A DNA stretch of 64,000 nt, from contig JAHHGX010000091.1 in the NCBI GenBank assembly GCA_019359675.1, positions 62,001 through 126,000 on the forward strand. The letters run 5' to 3'. The number at the start of each line of letters is the position of its first letter. Position 1 is the first letter of the stretch. The notes under the pieces were generated by a model, which worked only from the letters and a program-made list of their open reading frames with translations, did no database searches and was not told where the DNA came from. This document shows, piece after piece, positions 34,664 through 43,942 of this stretch. The stretch comes from Calothrix sp. FI2-JRJ7. GTDB taxonomy: Bacteria > Cyanobacteriota > Cyanobacteriia > Cyanobacteriales > Nostocaceae. A program made the position numbers and the translations under genes.

Positions 34664-35485
34664 CTATGGAAGAGTTAAAATTTCTACTCCGTCTTCTGTG
34701 ACAGCTACTGTATGTTCCCACTGTGCAGACAGTTTTCTGTCTTTGGTAATTACTGTCCAACGGTCGGGTAGAAATTTAATATCACATTTTCCTTGATTGA
34801 GCATTGGTTCAATTGTAAATACCATTCCTGCACGTAGTTTTAGACCTGTACCTCGTCTACCAAAGTGGGGAATTTGTGGTTCTGTATGAAATTTTCTACC
34901 TATACCGTGTCCTACCATTTCTCGCACTACTGAGTATCCATTTGCTTCGGCATATTCTTGAATTGCGGCGCCTATATCTCCAACTCTAGCGCCGGGTTTC
35001 ACTTCTGATATACCTAGCATCATCGACTCTTTCGTAACTTCCACCAGTTTCCGTGCGGTTGGTGATGGGTTGCCTACTAAAAATGTTCTTGATGTATCAC
35101 CGTGATAGCCATCTAAAATTAGTGTTACATCTATATTAATAATGTCCCCATCTCTTAATATATGTTTTGCGCTAGGAATTCCGTGACAAATTACTTCATT
35201 GACACTCGTGCAAATTGAACCTGGGAAAGGAGGATGTCCTGGAGGTGCATAGCCAAGTGGTGCGCTCTTGGCGCCGTTTTCTTGTGTCCAGCGCTCTGCT
35301 TCGTCATTTAATTCTTTTGTACTAACACCTGGTTGCACCATTGGTTCTAGGTGGCTAAGTAAATTTGCTGCTAGCTTGCCTACGCGGCGCATTTTTTCTA
35401 ATTCTCTAGCAGAGAGTAATACTAGTCCTTGATGGCTTTGAGTTTGCTGTGTCCCAATGGTTGATAGTACATTTTGATTATTCAT
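34664..35485 (-). CDS. map: type I methionine aminopeptidase
   Basis: Removes the initiator Met from new proteins. The 273-residue protein has the full set of type I motifs: CHGIP (substrate His), INIDVTL and HGDTSRTF (two metal Asp), MVGHGIGRKFHTEP (metal His), FTIEPML and WEHTVAV (two metal Glu). An N-terminal extension of about 20 residues (MNNQNVLSTIGTQQTQSHQG) precedes the catalytic core and is variable in this family. Cyanobacteria often carry several map paralogues. Monocistronic. Confidence 0.95.
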   Translation of the reverse strand: MNNQNVLSTIGTQQTQSHQGLVLLSARELEKMRRVGKLAANLLSHLEPMVQPGVSTKELNDEAERWTQENGAKSAPLGYAPPGHPPFPGSICTSVNEVICHGIPSAKHILRDGDIINIDVTLILDGYHGDTSRTFLVGNPSPTARKLVEVTKESMMLGISEVKPGARVGDIGAAIQEYAEANGYSVVREMVGHGIGRKFHTEPQIPHFGRRGTGLKLRAGMVFTIEPMLNQGKCDIKFLPDRWTVITKDRKLSAQWEHTVAVTEDGVEILTLP

Positions 35486-35521
35486 AAAGTTACATTTATT
35501 TTTATGATACTATTCTAAGCT

Positions 35522-35561
35522 AGCACAGCATGGCACAGCATAACACAAGCTGGCACATAAG
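35522..35561 (+). promoter_or_regulatory. four 10-bp iterons upstream of the RHH gene
   Basis: AGCACAGCAT, GGCACAGCAT, AACACAAGCT and GGCACATAAG lie head to tail, one helical turn apart. They end 44 bases before a ribbon-helix-helix gene, beside a possible TATACT -10 element at 35565-35570. This is a typical layout for RHH repressor sites, so autoregulation is likely (inference). Confidence 0.45.
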
Positions 35562-35605
35562 TTGTATACTTGAGAAAACAATATATTAAACTATAAAGCA
35601 ATAAC

Positions 35606-35791
35606 ATGGGCGGTAAAACAGATTTGGAGAGAGTGGTAGCCTATGTACCTCCTGAATTGAAAAAAGAGTTAGAGGAATGGGCGAAAGTTGAGGAACGCTC
35701 GGTTTCTTGGCTAGTGGCGAAATTAATTGATAAAGCATTGCAAGAACGATGTAGTCAAAAGAACTCATCGAAAGTTGTGAATATTCATTAG
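35606..35791 (+). CDS. ribbon-helix-helix (CopG-like) DNA-binding protein
   Basis: 61 residues with the RHH pattern: a short strand RVVAYVPPELKKELEEWAKVE, then helix SVSWLVAKLIDKAL. The V-x-Y-V-P opening and the ERS-VSWL-A-LI turn are typical of CopG/Arc-type plasmid or antitoxin repressors. No toxin gene follows; the next ORF is a ybaK remnant 3 bases after its stop. Four 10-bp direct repeats lie upstream and may be its operator. It could be an orphan regulator or a solitary antitoxin. Confidence 0.75.
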   Translation: MGGKTDLERVVAYVPPELKKELEEWAKVEERSVSWLVAKLIDKALQERCSQKNSSKVVNIH

Positions 35792-35794
35792 ATT

Positions 35795-36273
35795 ATGAAG
35801 ACTAACGCAGTACGTGTTCTCGATGGTATGAATATACCTTACGAGTTACGAGAATACGAAGTTGATATCGAAGATTTATCTGCGGAAACTGCCGCTCATA
35901 AAATTGGATTACCAACGGAACAGGTATTTAAGACTTTGGTAGTAAGGGGTGACCGTACAGGAATTATTTTAGCTGTTATTCTAGGTAATACTCAACTTGA
36001 CCTCAAAGCACTGGTGCCTCTCTCACTTAACCGAAAAGTGGAAACAGTTTCCCTCAAGGACGTGCAGCCTTTAACAGGGTATATTAGAGGTGGTGTAACA
36101 GCATTGGCTTGTAAAAAAAGATTATCCAGTATTTGTTTCTGGAGTTAATCGAAATCTTTGATATTATTTCTGTGTCAGCAGGAAAACGTGGTTTACAAAT
36201 TTTACTGGCGCCTGCCGATTATTTACAAGCATTAAAAGCAACTCTAGGTGCCATTTCCCAAGAAAAATCGTAG
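35795..36273 (+). pseudogene. ybaK: Cys-tRNA(Pro) deacylase YbaK, broken by two frameshifts
   Basis: The first 107 codons encode a good YbaK/EbsC family domain (MKTNAVRVLDGMNIPYEL, LDLKALVPLS, YIRGGVTALACKK). The frame is lost at a run of seven A bases (36113-36119). Removing one A restores DYPVFVSGVNRNL, but this frame stops at TGA in CTTTGAT (36155-36161). Removing one T there restores DIISVSAGKRGLQILLAPADYL to a TAG at 36271. Two +1 insertions suggest a genuine pseudogene or homopolymer sequencing error. The intact family (about 155 residues) hydrolyses mischarged Cys-tRNA(Pro). Confidence 0.85.
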
Positions 36274-36623
36274 GGTGTGTGACACCATAAAAAAATTCAA
36301 CGTAGTTACAAGACTTGTAGCGTCACGCACCAGCACTACATAAAACATCATGTGATAAAAACTTTATGCTTATATGTGTATATATGTACACATAAAAATA
36401 AAATCGAAATTTTTATTTAATTTTATTAATAAGATTGGGTATATGTGCTTGAAAAGCTTGACAAAGCTACATTCATTCAATAAGTAAAAAAAGATAAACA
36501 CAACATTTATATCTCTTTAAAAAGAGGTAAAGTTAAGACGAAGTATCGGCTGGCATAAGTATCTACTGAAACTTAAGAGCAAGATAATAACGATGTATAA
36601 TTAGCGCGTCTAAAAAGCAGCAC
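36270..36623. other. spacer with a repeat and AT-rich upstream region
   Basis: 36270-36340 holds a copy of the GTAGGGTG(C/T)GTGA...TCACGCACC repeat. The rest is very AT-rich, with tandem TATATGTG-like words near 36370-36390, and presumably carries the promoter of the large gene that follows. No ORF of interest. Confidence 0.5.
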
Positions 36624-39600
36624 ATGTCAGAGCGCGATTATAACTGGCCTGCTTTCTATAACCTTTACCATGATAAGCGGCATATGTGGCAAAAACAAAA
36701 AAAGTATAGTCCTATAGTCTGTTTGACTTTGTTGCTGGCACTCGCCGGAACCCCGATAGCAGCAACTTTGTTTGTGTCTCAATTCGCGGTAGCTCAAACC
36801 GAAGCAACCAAAGAACCTGAGTTCCCTTTACCCACAAGTATTGCCAACGATACTATAGTTAGGGTAGATGGTTCAAGTAGCATGGCTCGAATTAATGAAA
36901 GCCTTAAGCAAAGCTTTGAGCAGAAGTTTTCAGGCGCCAAAGTTGAACTTGCAACGTCGGGAACCGATGCAGCGCTAAAATCTGTAGTTGATGGCAAAAT
37001 TGATTTAGCAGCAATCGGTCGTGGATTGACTCCCGCAGAAGAAGCACAAGGTTTAGAACAAAAACGCTTACTACGCGAGAAAATAGCAATTGTTGTTGGT
37101 GAAAATAATCCCTTCAAAGGCAACATTACTAATCAACAGTTTGCGAAAATGTTTCGAGGAGAAATTACCGACTGGTCGCAAGTTGGTGGCAGCAAGGGAA
37201 AAATTCGATTTATCGACCGTCCCACATCAAGCGATACTCGTGAAGCACTTCGCAACTATCCTGCATTTAAAACAGCTAAATTTGCTACAGGTGCAAATAC
37301 CACCCAACTCAGTGTCGATGATACCGCAGAGTTGGTTAAACAATTAGGGAATAATGGAATTGGCTATGTAATTGCCAATCAAGTCTCGAAGGTTCCTGGT
37401 TTACGTGTACTAAAGTTACACCAAACTTTACCTGATGACCCAAGATATCCATTCTCACAACCTTTAGTTTACGCATACAAAAAAAATCCCAGCCCTAGTG
37501 TCGCTGGTTTTCTTGGTTTTGCTGGTGCCGAACCTGGCACACAAGCTATAGAAGCAGCAAGAACCGCAGAAGCTGCGGCTGTAGCACAAAGTGTAGCATC
37601 TGGAGTAACTGCAACAACCGCAACACCAAATGCGACTGTAACTCCTTTAGCCGAAGCTACAACCCAAGCAAATACAGAAACAGCAACTACTGATGCAACG
37701 GGTGCAGCTTTACAAGGAAGTAGCACAACTTCGACTTCGAGTGACCCAGCTAGTGTAGCTTCAGGTAATAATCTACAAGCAACTGCTGGAAATAGCCAAA
37801 CAGGTAGTTTTCCTTGGTGGTTACTGCTTCCAATTGCTGCACTTGGTGCTGGTATTTTATGGTGGTTGTTAGGCAAAGGCAATAAACGCGAAGAAGCATT
37901 AGAAGGAGCTTCTACATTACCAATAACAGGCGCCCCAGACAATAGCGTTAACTTACCACAACCAACTAATTCGTTTGCAAAACAGCCAACAAATTTAGTT
38001 GATAGCACAAACAATACAGCAACTAATTTAACAGCAGGCACCGCATTGGGTGGTGCAGCATTAGGTGGTGCAGCATTAGCAAGTGCTGGAGCAACGGGTA
38101 TTGGATTATGGCCTCGCTTGGTAAATGGTAATGTTGAAGAACCTTCAGAAAATATTGATGCTTATCAAACCCAAGTAAATGCCAATAGTGAAATTTCTGT
38201 AGATGGAGAGCCTGCCGCAGTTGTGATGCCAACACATCCAGAATCTAACCTACCACAAGTCGATTTAGAGCCAACAGCATCAGTCGAGGCGCCTTCAAGA
38301 GAACCTGTTATTGATGTTGAACTTCCCAATCCTGATAGAGAATTAACGCTGAGTAGCTCAAATTGGTTAGATAATTTAAACGTAACAGGTGGTGTCGCAG
38401 CAGTTGGTGAACCTATAGAAACAACAAATGTTGTAAGTACAGAACCTGAATTAACTGAATCAAATGTAAACCTATCAAGTCCACAGCAAAATCAACAGCC
38501 ATTGCCTGATGTATGGGAAGATACAGAGGAAGAACCTACACAAACTGGTTCAAATTGGCTTGACAATATTTCGCAAGCAGGTGCTGGTGCCCTTGCGGGG
38601 GGCGCCGCTCTAGCAGGAGGTGCAGCAGCAGGCGCTGGATTGTGGTCACAATTTGCAAACCGTGAACAGCATGATAATGATAATCAAGAGTTAGAAACTG
38701 ACTCGACGTTGGCAGAAACAACAGAAATACCACCAACTCAACCTGTAGAAACTACTTTACAAATTGATTCTTCAGAACCAAAGGTATTAGAAAGTACTGT
38801 AGATACTTCTGAAATAATTGAGACTATATCTATAGAACCAACTGCCACATCGATACAAACTCCTGAAATTCAAGAACCTGACGTATCACAAAACGATTCC
38901 CAGCAAACACAACAAACTGGCTCAAATTGGTTAGATAGTATTCGGGATGCATCCCAAAGTACTATCGCTGGTGGTGCAGCATTGGCTGGCGGTGCAGTTT
39001 TATCAGGCGCCGGATTGTGGTCGAGATTTGAAGAGGGCGATAATAATAATGAACCTGCCGACCAAACAAACGAAATAGTAGTTGATAGTGACGAACAAGA
39101 TTTAGTACCACCAGTTAATGTTGATGTTCCAGAAGTACCTCAACCAATATTAGAACAACCAAGTGTGACTGAACCCTCAATAGAAGTTGAAGATGTAGCA
39201 ACACCTGAAAGTCGTTCAAACTGGCTTGAAAATATTGCAGCTACAGGTACAGCAGTTGATAATAACAACGAACCTGCCGACCAAACAAACGAAATTATAG
39301 TTGATAGCGACGAACAGGATTTCGTACCATTAATCGATGTTGATGTTCCAGAAGTACCTCAACCAACATTGGAACAACCAAGTGTGACTGAACCCTCAAT
39401 AGAAGTTGAAGATGTAGCAACACCTGAAAGTGGTTCAAACTTGCTTGGAAACATTGCAGCTACTGGTGCAGTTGCAGGAGGCGCCGCAGCACTTGGGACT
39501 GGATGGCTGGCATCGGATTATAATGACTCGGAACCAAGTAATGAACCAGAATTCAACGTAGCTGAGGTAGTTGATACTGATAATTCCATAAATGACACAC

Positions 39601-40553
39601 AACAATTTGATACCATCATTACTAATGGTACAGATAGTACAGATAACAGTGATGTAATTTTGACGGGTGATATTGATAATCGTCAATGGTGGGCGCCTAG
39701 TGACAGCGATGCAGAAACAACTCAAGCTGAAGCTGTGGAAATAGAAAATACCCAACTTGATGCAGTTGTAGAAGCTGAACCTGTACAAACAAATGATACT
39801 GATACCTTACCAGTAAATACTGAGCCATCCTCGACACCAGAATTCAATATTAATCCAGGTGTTGTAGCTGGTGGTGCAGCTATTGCTGGAGTTGGCGCAG
39901 CTATTGCAGGCTACAATCATGGCAACAAAACAGACGTAAACGTAGTATCTCAACCACCTGTTGCTGATACAACTCCGACAACACTAATCAACTCACCAAG
40001 TACAACGAGTCAAATAACCTTTACCGCACGTACACCAAAATGGGCATATGTAGCTTGGAACATAGGGGAACGAGACAGGCAACTTAAAAACCAAGGAGGC
40101 GCCGCGCAATTAGCATTAAGGTTGTACGATACTACAGATACCGATTTAAGTTATCAAGCTCCTCAACTAGTACAGCAATACGAATGTGAGGAAACAATTG
40201 ATGACCGCTTCGTAGCAATACCAGGTAGTGACCGTGACTACATGGCAGAAATTGGCTACCTTACTTCAGACAACCAGTGGTTGTCAATTGCACAGTCACA
40301 TATAGTGCGTGTATTCAGTCGTCCTCATCAAGAATTTTGGTTTGAAGCTGATGCTGAATTAATTATTCACGGTGCGACCGAACCAGGTTCATCAGTAACA
40401 ATAGGTGGTCAATCCGTCAAACTTAAGCCCGATGGAACTTTCCACCTGCGTATACCTTTCACCGAAGAATTAATCGACTACGTAATGACGGCAGTCGCCA
40501 AAAACGGTGAAAAAGCAAAAACCATCCATATGCATTTTGAACAAAATAAGTAA
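36624..40553 (+). CDS. giant PstS-like binding domain/DUF4912 membrane protein
   Basis: A 1309-residue protein; an internal ATG at 36687 (MWQKQKKYSP) is an alternative start. A signal segment (CLTLLLALAGTPIAATLF) precedes a phosphate-binding-protein-like domain (residues about 75-320; VRVDGSSSMARINESL, ATSGTDAALKSV, GRGLTPAEEAQG, FRGEITDWSQVGGS). Next come an Ala/Thr-rich linker, a transmembrane helix (WWLLLPIAALGAGILWWLL), and an acidic region of about 650 residues with repeated SNWLDNI...ALAGGAALAGGA blocks. A C-terminal DUF4912 domain (ITFTARTPKWAYVAWNI) ends it. The Ala/Gly blocks look like hydrophobic, perhaps membrane-dipping, repeats. Function unknown; it may link a periplasmic ligand to envelope structure. 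Confidence 0.85.
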   Translation: MSERDYNWPAFYNLYHDKRHMWQKQKKYSPIVCLTLLLALAGTPIAATLFVSQFAVAQTEATKEPEFPLPTSIANDTIVRVDGSSSMARINESLKQSFEQKFSGAKVELATSGTDAALKSVVDGKIDLAAIGRGLTPAEEAQGLEQKRLLREKIAIVVGENNPFKGNITNQQFAKMFRGEITDWSQVGGSKGKIRFIDRPTSSDTREALRNYPAFKTAKFATGANTTQLSVDDTAELVKQLGNNGIGYVIANQVSKVPGLRVLKLHQTLPDDPRYPFSQPLVYAYKKNPSPSVAGFLGFAGAEPGTQAIEAARTAEAAAVAQSVASGVTATTATPNATVTPLAEATTQANTETATTDATGAALQGSSTTSTSSDPASVASGNNLQATAGNSQTGSFPWWLLLPIAALGAGILWWLLGKGNKREEALEGASTLPITGAPDNSVNLPQPTNSFAKQPTNLVDSTNNTATNLTAGTALGGAALGGAALASAGATGIGLWPRLVNGNVEEPSENIDAYQTQVNANSEISVDGEPAAVVMPTHPESNLPQVDLEPTASVEAPSREPVIDVELPNPDRELTLSSSNWLDNLNVTGGVAAVGEPIETTNVVSTEPELTESNVNLSSPQQNQQPLPDVWEDTEEEPTQTGSNWLDNISQAGAGALAGGAALAGGAAAGAGLWSQFANREQHDNDNQELETDSTLAETTEIPPTQPVETTLQIDSSEPKVLESTVDTSEIIETISIEPTATSIQTPEIQEPDVSQNDSQQTQQTGSNWLDSIRDASQSTIAGGAALAGGAVLSGAGLWSRFEEGDNNNEPADQTNEIVVDSDEQDLVPPVNVDVPEVPQPILEQPSVTEPSIEVEDVATPESRSNWLENIAATGTAVDNNNEPADQTNEIIVDSDEQDFVPLIDVDVPEVPQPTLEQPSVTEPSIEVEDVATPESGSNLLGNIAATGAVAGGAAALGTGWLASDYNDSEPSNEPEFNVAEVVDTDNSINDTQQFDTIITNGTDSTDNSDVILTGDIDNRQWWAPSDSDAETTQAEAVEIENTQLDAVVEAEPVQTNDTDTLPVNTEPSSTPEFNINPGVVAGGAAIAGVGAAIAGYNHGNKTDVNVVSQPPVADTTPTTLINSPSTTSQITFTARTPKWAYVAWNIGERDRQLKNQGGAAQLALRLYDTTDTDLSYQAPQLVQQYECEETIDDRFVAIPGSDRDYMAEIGYLTSDNQWLSIAQSHIVRVFSRPHQEFWFEADAELIIHGATEPGSSVTIGGQSVKLKPDGTFHLRIPFTEELIDYVMTAVAKNGEKAKTIHMHFEQNK
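39043..39480 (+). repeat. 219-bp in-frame tandem duplication
   Basis: The segment containing GAACCTGCCGACCAAAC at 39051 recurs at 39270, an offset of 219 bases (73 codons), with only scattered differences through the VPEVPQP, EQPSVTEPSIEVEDVATPES stretch. It is a recent duplication inside the repeat region of the giant protein. Confidence 0.85.
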
Positions 40554-40566
40554 AAACACGCATGAT

Positions 40567-40616
40567 GTAGAGACGCGATTTATTCCCTCCGGGACACTCC
40601 GTGAACGCGTCTCTAC
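40567..40616. repeat. GTAGAGACGCG...CGCGTCTCTAC repeat
   Basis: Arms of 11 bases around a 28-base centre. It is placed 14 bases after the stop of the giant gene, so it may act as a terminator. Same family as 23029-23056. Confidence 0.75.
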
Positions 40617-40697
40617 ATTTTCATGTTAAATACAAAGGTGGAATTACCCACCTTTTTTATTGTTTTTGGCGCCTCTCTTTAACTCTCTTAATCTTGC

Positions 40698-40726
40698 CAC
40701 TGTGAACTCTGTGTCTCTGTGGTAAA
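40698..40726. repeat. cactgtgaactctgtgtctctgtggtaa repeat
   Basis: Copy of the cacagag family, inverted relative to the copies at 30947 and 48561. Confidence 0.6.
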
Positions 40727-40771
40727 AAGAGATACATATAAAATTAATGACGCAGACCATTAAACATAATA

Positions 40772-41821
40772 TTACTCATTGCCCTGAATCCATTGTAAAA
40801 CTCGATTCCACGCCCACCAACGGTCAGGGTCGCCTGCTTGCTCCTGACCTTTTTTGCTGTTGAAGTAAAAAACATGACCACCGTGACGGGTGAGTAATAA
40901 ATCAATTACTGGGTTTTGCGCGCAGGCAATTTTTAAATCTTCCACTAATGTTGGGTCAAAGAATGGGTCATCTTCTGCGTAAATAATTAATGTTGGTTTA
41001 CGAAGGTGAGGTAGTACTTGTAAACCACTTGTTGCATCGTAATATGCTTCGACTGAAGGAAAACCTAGTTTCTCAATAACTAACTCGTTATCAAACGCCC
41101 AAATACTATCAATTCTTTTTATGGCTTCTCCATCTATAGCTGCTGGATGCAACTCGTACAGTTCCATCGCTAACTGTTTCAACCGCATTGTTATTCCTTT
41201 TTCAATATATCTACCTGTAGGGTGCCTGATTAAATAGTTCAATGAGCGGTTTGAGTCTAAAGAAGGACAAACGACTGCAACCCCTCCTATATCTGAATCT
41301 CTAATATAGTTCGTATCTGCTTTTAGTACAGACTCTTCCACTTTCCCTCCCCAAAGTGCTAGTTGTCCCCCTAATGAAAACCCAACAAACCAAAACTTAC
41401 CTGGACATCCTAACGCTGCTGCCTGCTCCGCAATTCTCACAAAATCCTCACCCTCGTATAACCCGTCTGAAGTTAGAGCCGGCGATAATTCCATTGACTT
41501 ACCATGCGCGCGCCAATCAAATATAACGACTGCATAAGAACATGCGTATGCCTTACGAGCTAAAATTTGTAGATAATTTTGGTTTTCTAGGCTTCCTGTT
41601 ATTCCATAAGTAGCCACTATAGTGCCGCGCGGTTTAGGAGGAATAGCGAATAAACCAAACAAAGGTACACCTTGGGCGCCTGTAAAAATATGTTCCTGGT
41701 AAGGGGGTTCAACATCTACAACGAAATTTTCCCAGTTCCGCATTATCCATACGGCGACGTATAGACTCATAAGGAAACCGTTGTGTAAAAACCATGACGG
41801 ATGATATGCAGGATAACGCAT
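40772..41821 (-). CDS. alpha/beta hydrolase
   Basis: About 349 residues from MRYPAYHP. Residues 10-30 form a hydrophobic N-terminal segment, possibly a membrane anchor. The alpha/beta-hydrolase core follows, with the nucleophile elbow GFSLGG, the acid in IIYAEDDPFFDP, and the His in RHGGHVFYF, so the triad Ser-Asp-His is complete. The phrase VVIFDWRAHGKS precedes the elbow. It resembles YheT-like hydrolases (COG0429) in general plan. Substrate unknown. The gene ends near the giant membrane protein gene and is transcribed divergently from rpaA, with about 150 bases between. Confidence 0.8.
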   Translation of the reverse strand: MRYPAYHPSWFLHNGFLMSLYVAVWIMRNWENFVVDVEPPYQEHIFTGAQGVPLFGLFAIPPKPRGTIVATYGITGSLENQNYLQILARKAYACSYAVVIFDWRAHGKSMELSPALTSDGLYEGEDFVRIAEQAAALGCPGKFWFVGFSLGGQLALWGGKVEESVLKADTNYIRDSDIGGVAVVCPSLDSNRSLNYLIRHPTGRYIEKGITMRLKQLAMELYELHPAAIDGEAIKRIDSIWAFDNELVIEKLGFPSVEAYYDATSGLQVLPHLRKPTLIIYAEDDPFFDPTLVEDLKIACAQNPVIDLLLTRHGGHVFYFNSKKGQEQAGDPDRWWAWNRVLQWIQGNE

Positions 41822-41974
41822 GATATACAAGATTTGTAATTTTAGCCAAGATTTACAAATATTTCATCTTAATCTTTATGTTAGATTTAAAAACTTTTTT
41901 ATAATCAATACAGCAATCTTTGCACCACTCAAAGATTCTTATTTATCCTTAATAACCAGTAATAAGATTACCTA

Positions 41975-42718
41975 ATGCCAAGGATTCTTGTCATCGATGA
42001 CGACCCCGCAATTTCAGAACTCGTTGCCGTCAATTTAGAAATGGCTGGCTACGATGTCAGCCAAGCTGAAGACGGCATTAAGGGTCAAGCTTTAGCGCTC
42101 CAGCTACAGCCGGATTTAATTATGCTCGACTTGATGCTGCCGAGAGTCGATGGTTTTACTGTTTGTCAGCGGTTGCGTCGAGATGAACGTACTTCTGAAA
42201 TTCCGGTACTAATGCTCACAGCTTTAAGCCAAACCCAAGATAAAGTCGAGGGATTCAACGCTGGCGCCGATGATTATCTGACTAAACCGTTTGAAGTCGA
42301 GGAAATGCTAGCACGAGTTCGCGCGCTGCTGCGACGTACTGACCGCATACCTCAAGCCGCAAAACACAGCGAAATTCTTAATTACGGACCTTTGACCCTA
42401 GTCCCGGAACGCTTCGAGGCGATTTGGTTTGGTGAAACAGTTAAACTTACTCATCTAGAGTTTGAGTTGCTCCATTGCTTACTACAACGCCACGGTCAAA
42501 CTGTTTCCCCTAGCGAAATTCTTCGGGAGGTTTGGGGTTACGACCCTGATGATGATATCGAAACGATTCGTGTCCATATCCGTCACTTACGAACTAAACT
42601 TGAACCAGACCCCCGTCATCCCCGTTACATCAAAACGGTTTACGGTGCGGGTTATTGTTTAGAAATGCCTAGCACTGCTCCAGCAGGTGAGAACGTATCC
42701 GCAACAGGAGTAGAATAA
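41975..42718 (+). CDS. rpaA: response regulator RpaA, circadian/phycobilisome master regulator
   Basis: A 247-residue OmpR-family regulator. The receiver domain has [23 protein letters not shown], the phosphoacceptor Asp near residue 52 ([11 protein letters not shown]) and [18 protein letters not shown]. The winged helix ends [30 protein letters not shown]. The word-for-word agreement with cyanobacterial RpaA, and the difference from RpaB, makes the name secure. RpaA is phosphorylated by SasA and drives clock-controlled transcription and phycobilisome-photosystem coupling. Monocistronic, as usual. Confidence 0.93.
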   Translation: MPRILVIDDDPAISELVAVNLEMAGYDVSQAEDGIKGQALALQLQPDLIMLDLMLPRVDGFTVCQRLRRDERTSEIPVLMLTALSQTQDKVEGFNAGADDYLTKPFEVEEMLARVRALLRRTDRIPQAAKHSEILNYGPLTLVPERFEAIWFGETVKLTHLEFELLHCLLQRHGQTVSPSEILREVWGYDPDDDIETIRVHIRHLRTKLEPDPRHPRYIKTVYGAGYCLEMPSTAPAGENVSATGVE

Positions 42719-42755
42719 AATACAAAAGTAAATCTACTGATAATCAATATGACGC

Positions 42756-43496
42756 TCAAGAACGACTTTTACGAGCGAGCATGTAAACTCCTAGTGATGA
42801 CAAACCAATAACTATTCCCGGTTCGGGTACTTTTTCGGCAGGTGGAACGTAAGTTATCCTGCCGTAAATTTCTGCTGTTGTCGTGGCGCCTTCAACTACA
42901 CGGAATTCAGGTACACTCGTCAAACCCCCATCTTGACTAAATCCAGTCAACTCTAAAGTATAACTGGCGCCGTCGTATTTGAAACTGCGGCTAGCAAATG
43001 ATGGTCTCATAAACACATAATCCGCATTATCGATACTATCTATAGGCTTATCAGGATCATTAAGTACATTTATCAAGTTAAAGTCAAAGTTAAAGTTTTC
43101 TTTGATTACAGTTGGACTCTGGAATGAAACTTGTAATTCTAAAGGAACTTTCTCAACACTTGTATATAAAGGCACTATACCATTGAAGTAAGTTAAGTCG
43201 CCTATTTTAAATAAAGAATTAAAATTACTGTTAAACTTCGTACCTTGAAAAGTTAGACTGTTGGCTTTAGTACCAAACCTGGAATCATTAGGAAGTGCCA
43301 ACCCCCAAGTAAAAGCATTGCTGCCAACACCTGTATAGCGTGTGTCATAATTAATGCCTGGGTCAGGCATTCCCCATAAACCGCTAGAATTACCAGAAAA
43401 TACAACAGCTTTTGCCTGACTACAGACACCAAATGCGGCAATGGTAGAAATTGCAACCACAGACAAAGCTTTATTAATAAGCGAACTTAGTTTCAT
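42756..43496 (-). CDS. exported PEP-CTERM protein (choice-of-anchor type)
   Basis: A 246-residue protein with a signal peptide (SVVAISTIAAFGVCSQAKA), a beta-rich body, and a C-terminal VPEPG motif followed by a short hydrophobic helix and the basic tail ARKSRS. This is the PEP-CTERM sorting tripartite tail recognised by exosortase. The body (FSGNSSGLWGMPDPG and LELTGFSQDGG) fits the choice-of-anchor K type found in cyanobacteria. It would be exported to the cell surface or envelope. The substrate or partner is unknown. No exosortase gene is in the window. Confidence 0.85.
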   Translation of the reverse strand: MKLSSLINKALSVVAISTIAAFGVCSQAKAVVFSGNSSGLWGMPDPGINYDTRYTGVGSNAFTWGLALPNDSRFGTKANSLTFQGTKFNSNFNSLFKIGDLTYFNGIVPLYTSVEKVPLELQVSFQSPTVIKENFNFDFNLINVLNDPDKPIDSIDNADYVFMRPSFASRSFKYDGASYTLELTGFSQDGGLTSVPEFRVVEGATTTAEIYGRITYVPPAEKVPEPGIVIGLSSLGVYMLARKSRS

Positions 43497-43849
43497 TGTT
43501 AGGAGCGCATTAATTGCAATCTAAGAGTTTTTCTCTTTTGAATAACTAATTTAAAGTAGTAAATATACTGAAGCATTGCCAACACGTAAGTGCCGTTTTC
43601 ATTAAATCTTTATAGGAACTTTGTCAATCCTTATCAATGAAACAAATTGAATGTTTATTCGTCAATATACGTCCAAATATATAACAAATGCCATAAGTAT
43701 CTTTAGACTTATTTCGATGTGCTTATAATCATATATAAGTATAAATACTTAATCACTTAATAACGAATTTAAAAAATGGTTATATACGTTTTAATAAATT
43801 AATAAACTATCAGTAAAAATACTAATTTAAACAAATATATATAAAATTA
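43497..43849. other. AT-rich spacer
   Basis: Very AT-rich with no ORF of interest, tRNA or clear element. It holds the upstream region of the PEP-CTERM gene. Confidence 0.5.
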
Positions 43850-43900
43850 TTCGCAGTGATGCCAAGCGCGTTGTTTAAACGTGTTTGACGCCACTGCGAA
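43850..43900 (-). terminator. imperfect long hairpin after chlP
   Basis: TTCGCAGTG and CACTGCGAA arms extend inward with matches interrupted by a few mismatches (about 22 bases per arm). It lies 43 bases after the chlP stop. No strong T tract, so assignment as terminator is tentative. Confidence 0.45.
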
Positions 43901-43942
43901 ATGTTTTTCAGCATTAACTGCTATCAAAATTGCTGTTTATAA

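Noticed and set aside
37469-38041. 190-codon minus-strand ORF inside the giant DUF4912 gene
   Set aside because: Shadow of the Ala/Thr-rich linker; hydrophobic only because Ala/Thr codons read antisense give Val, Ala, Cys and Ser.
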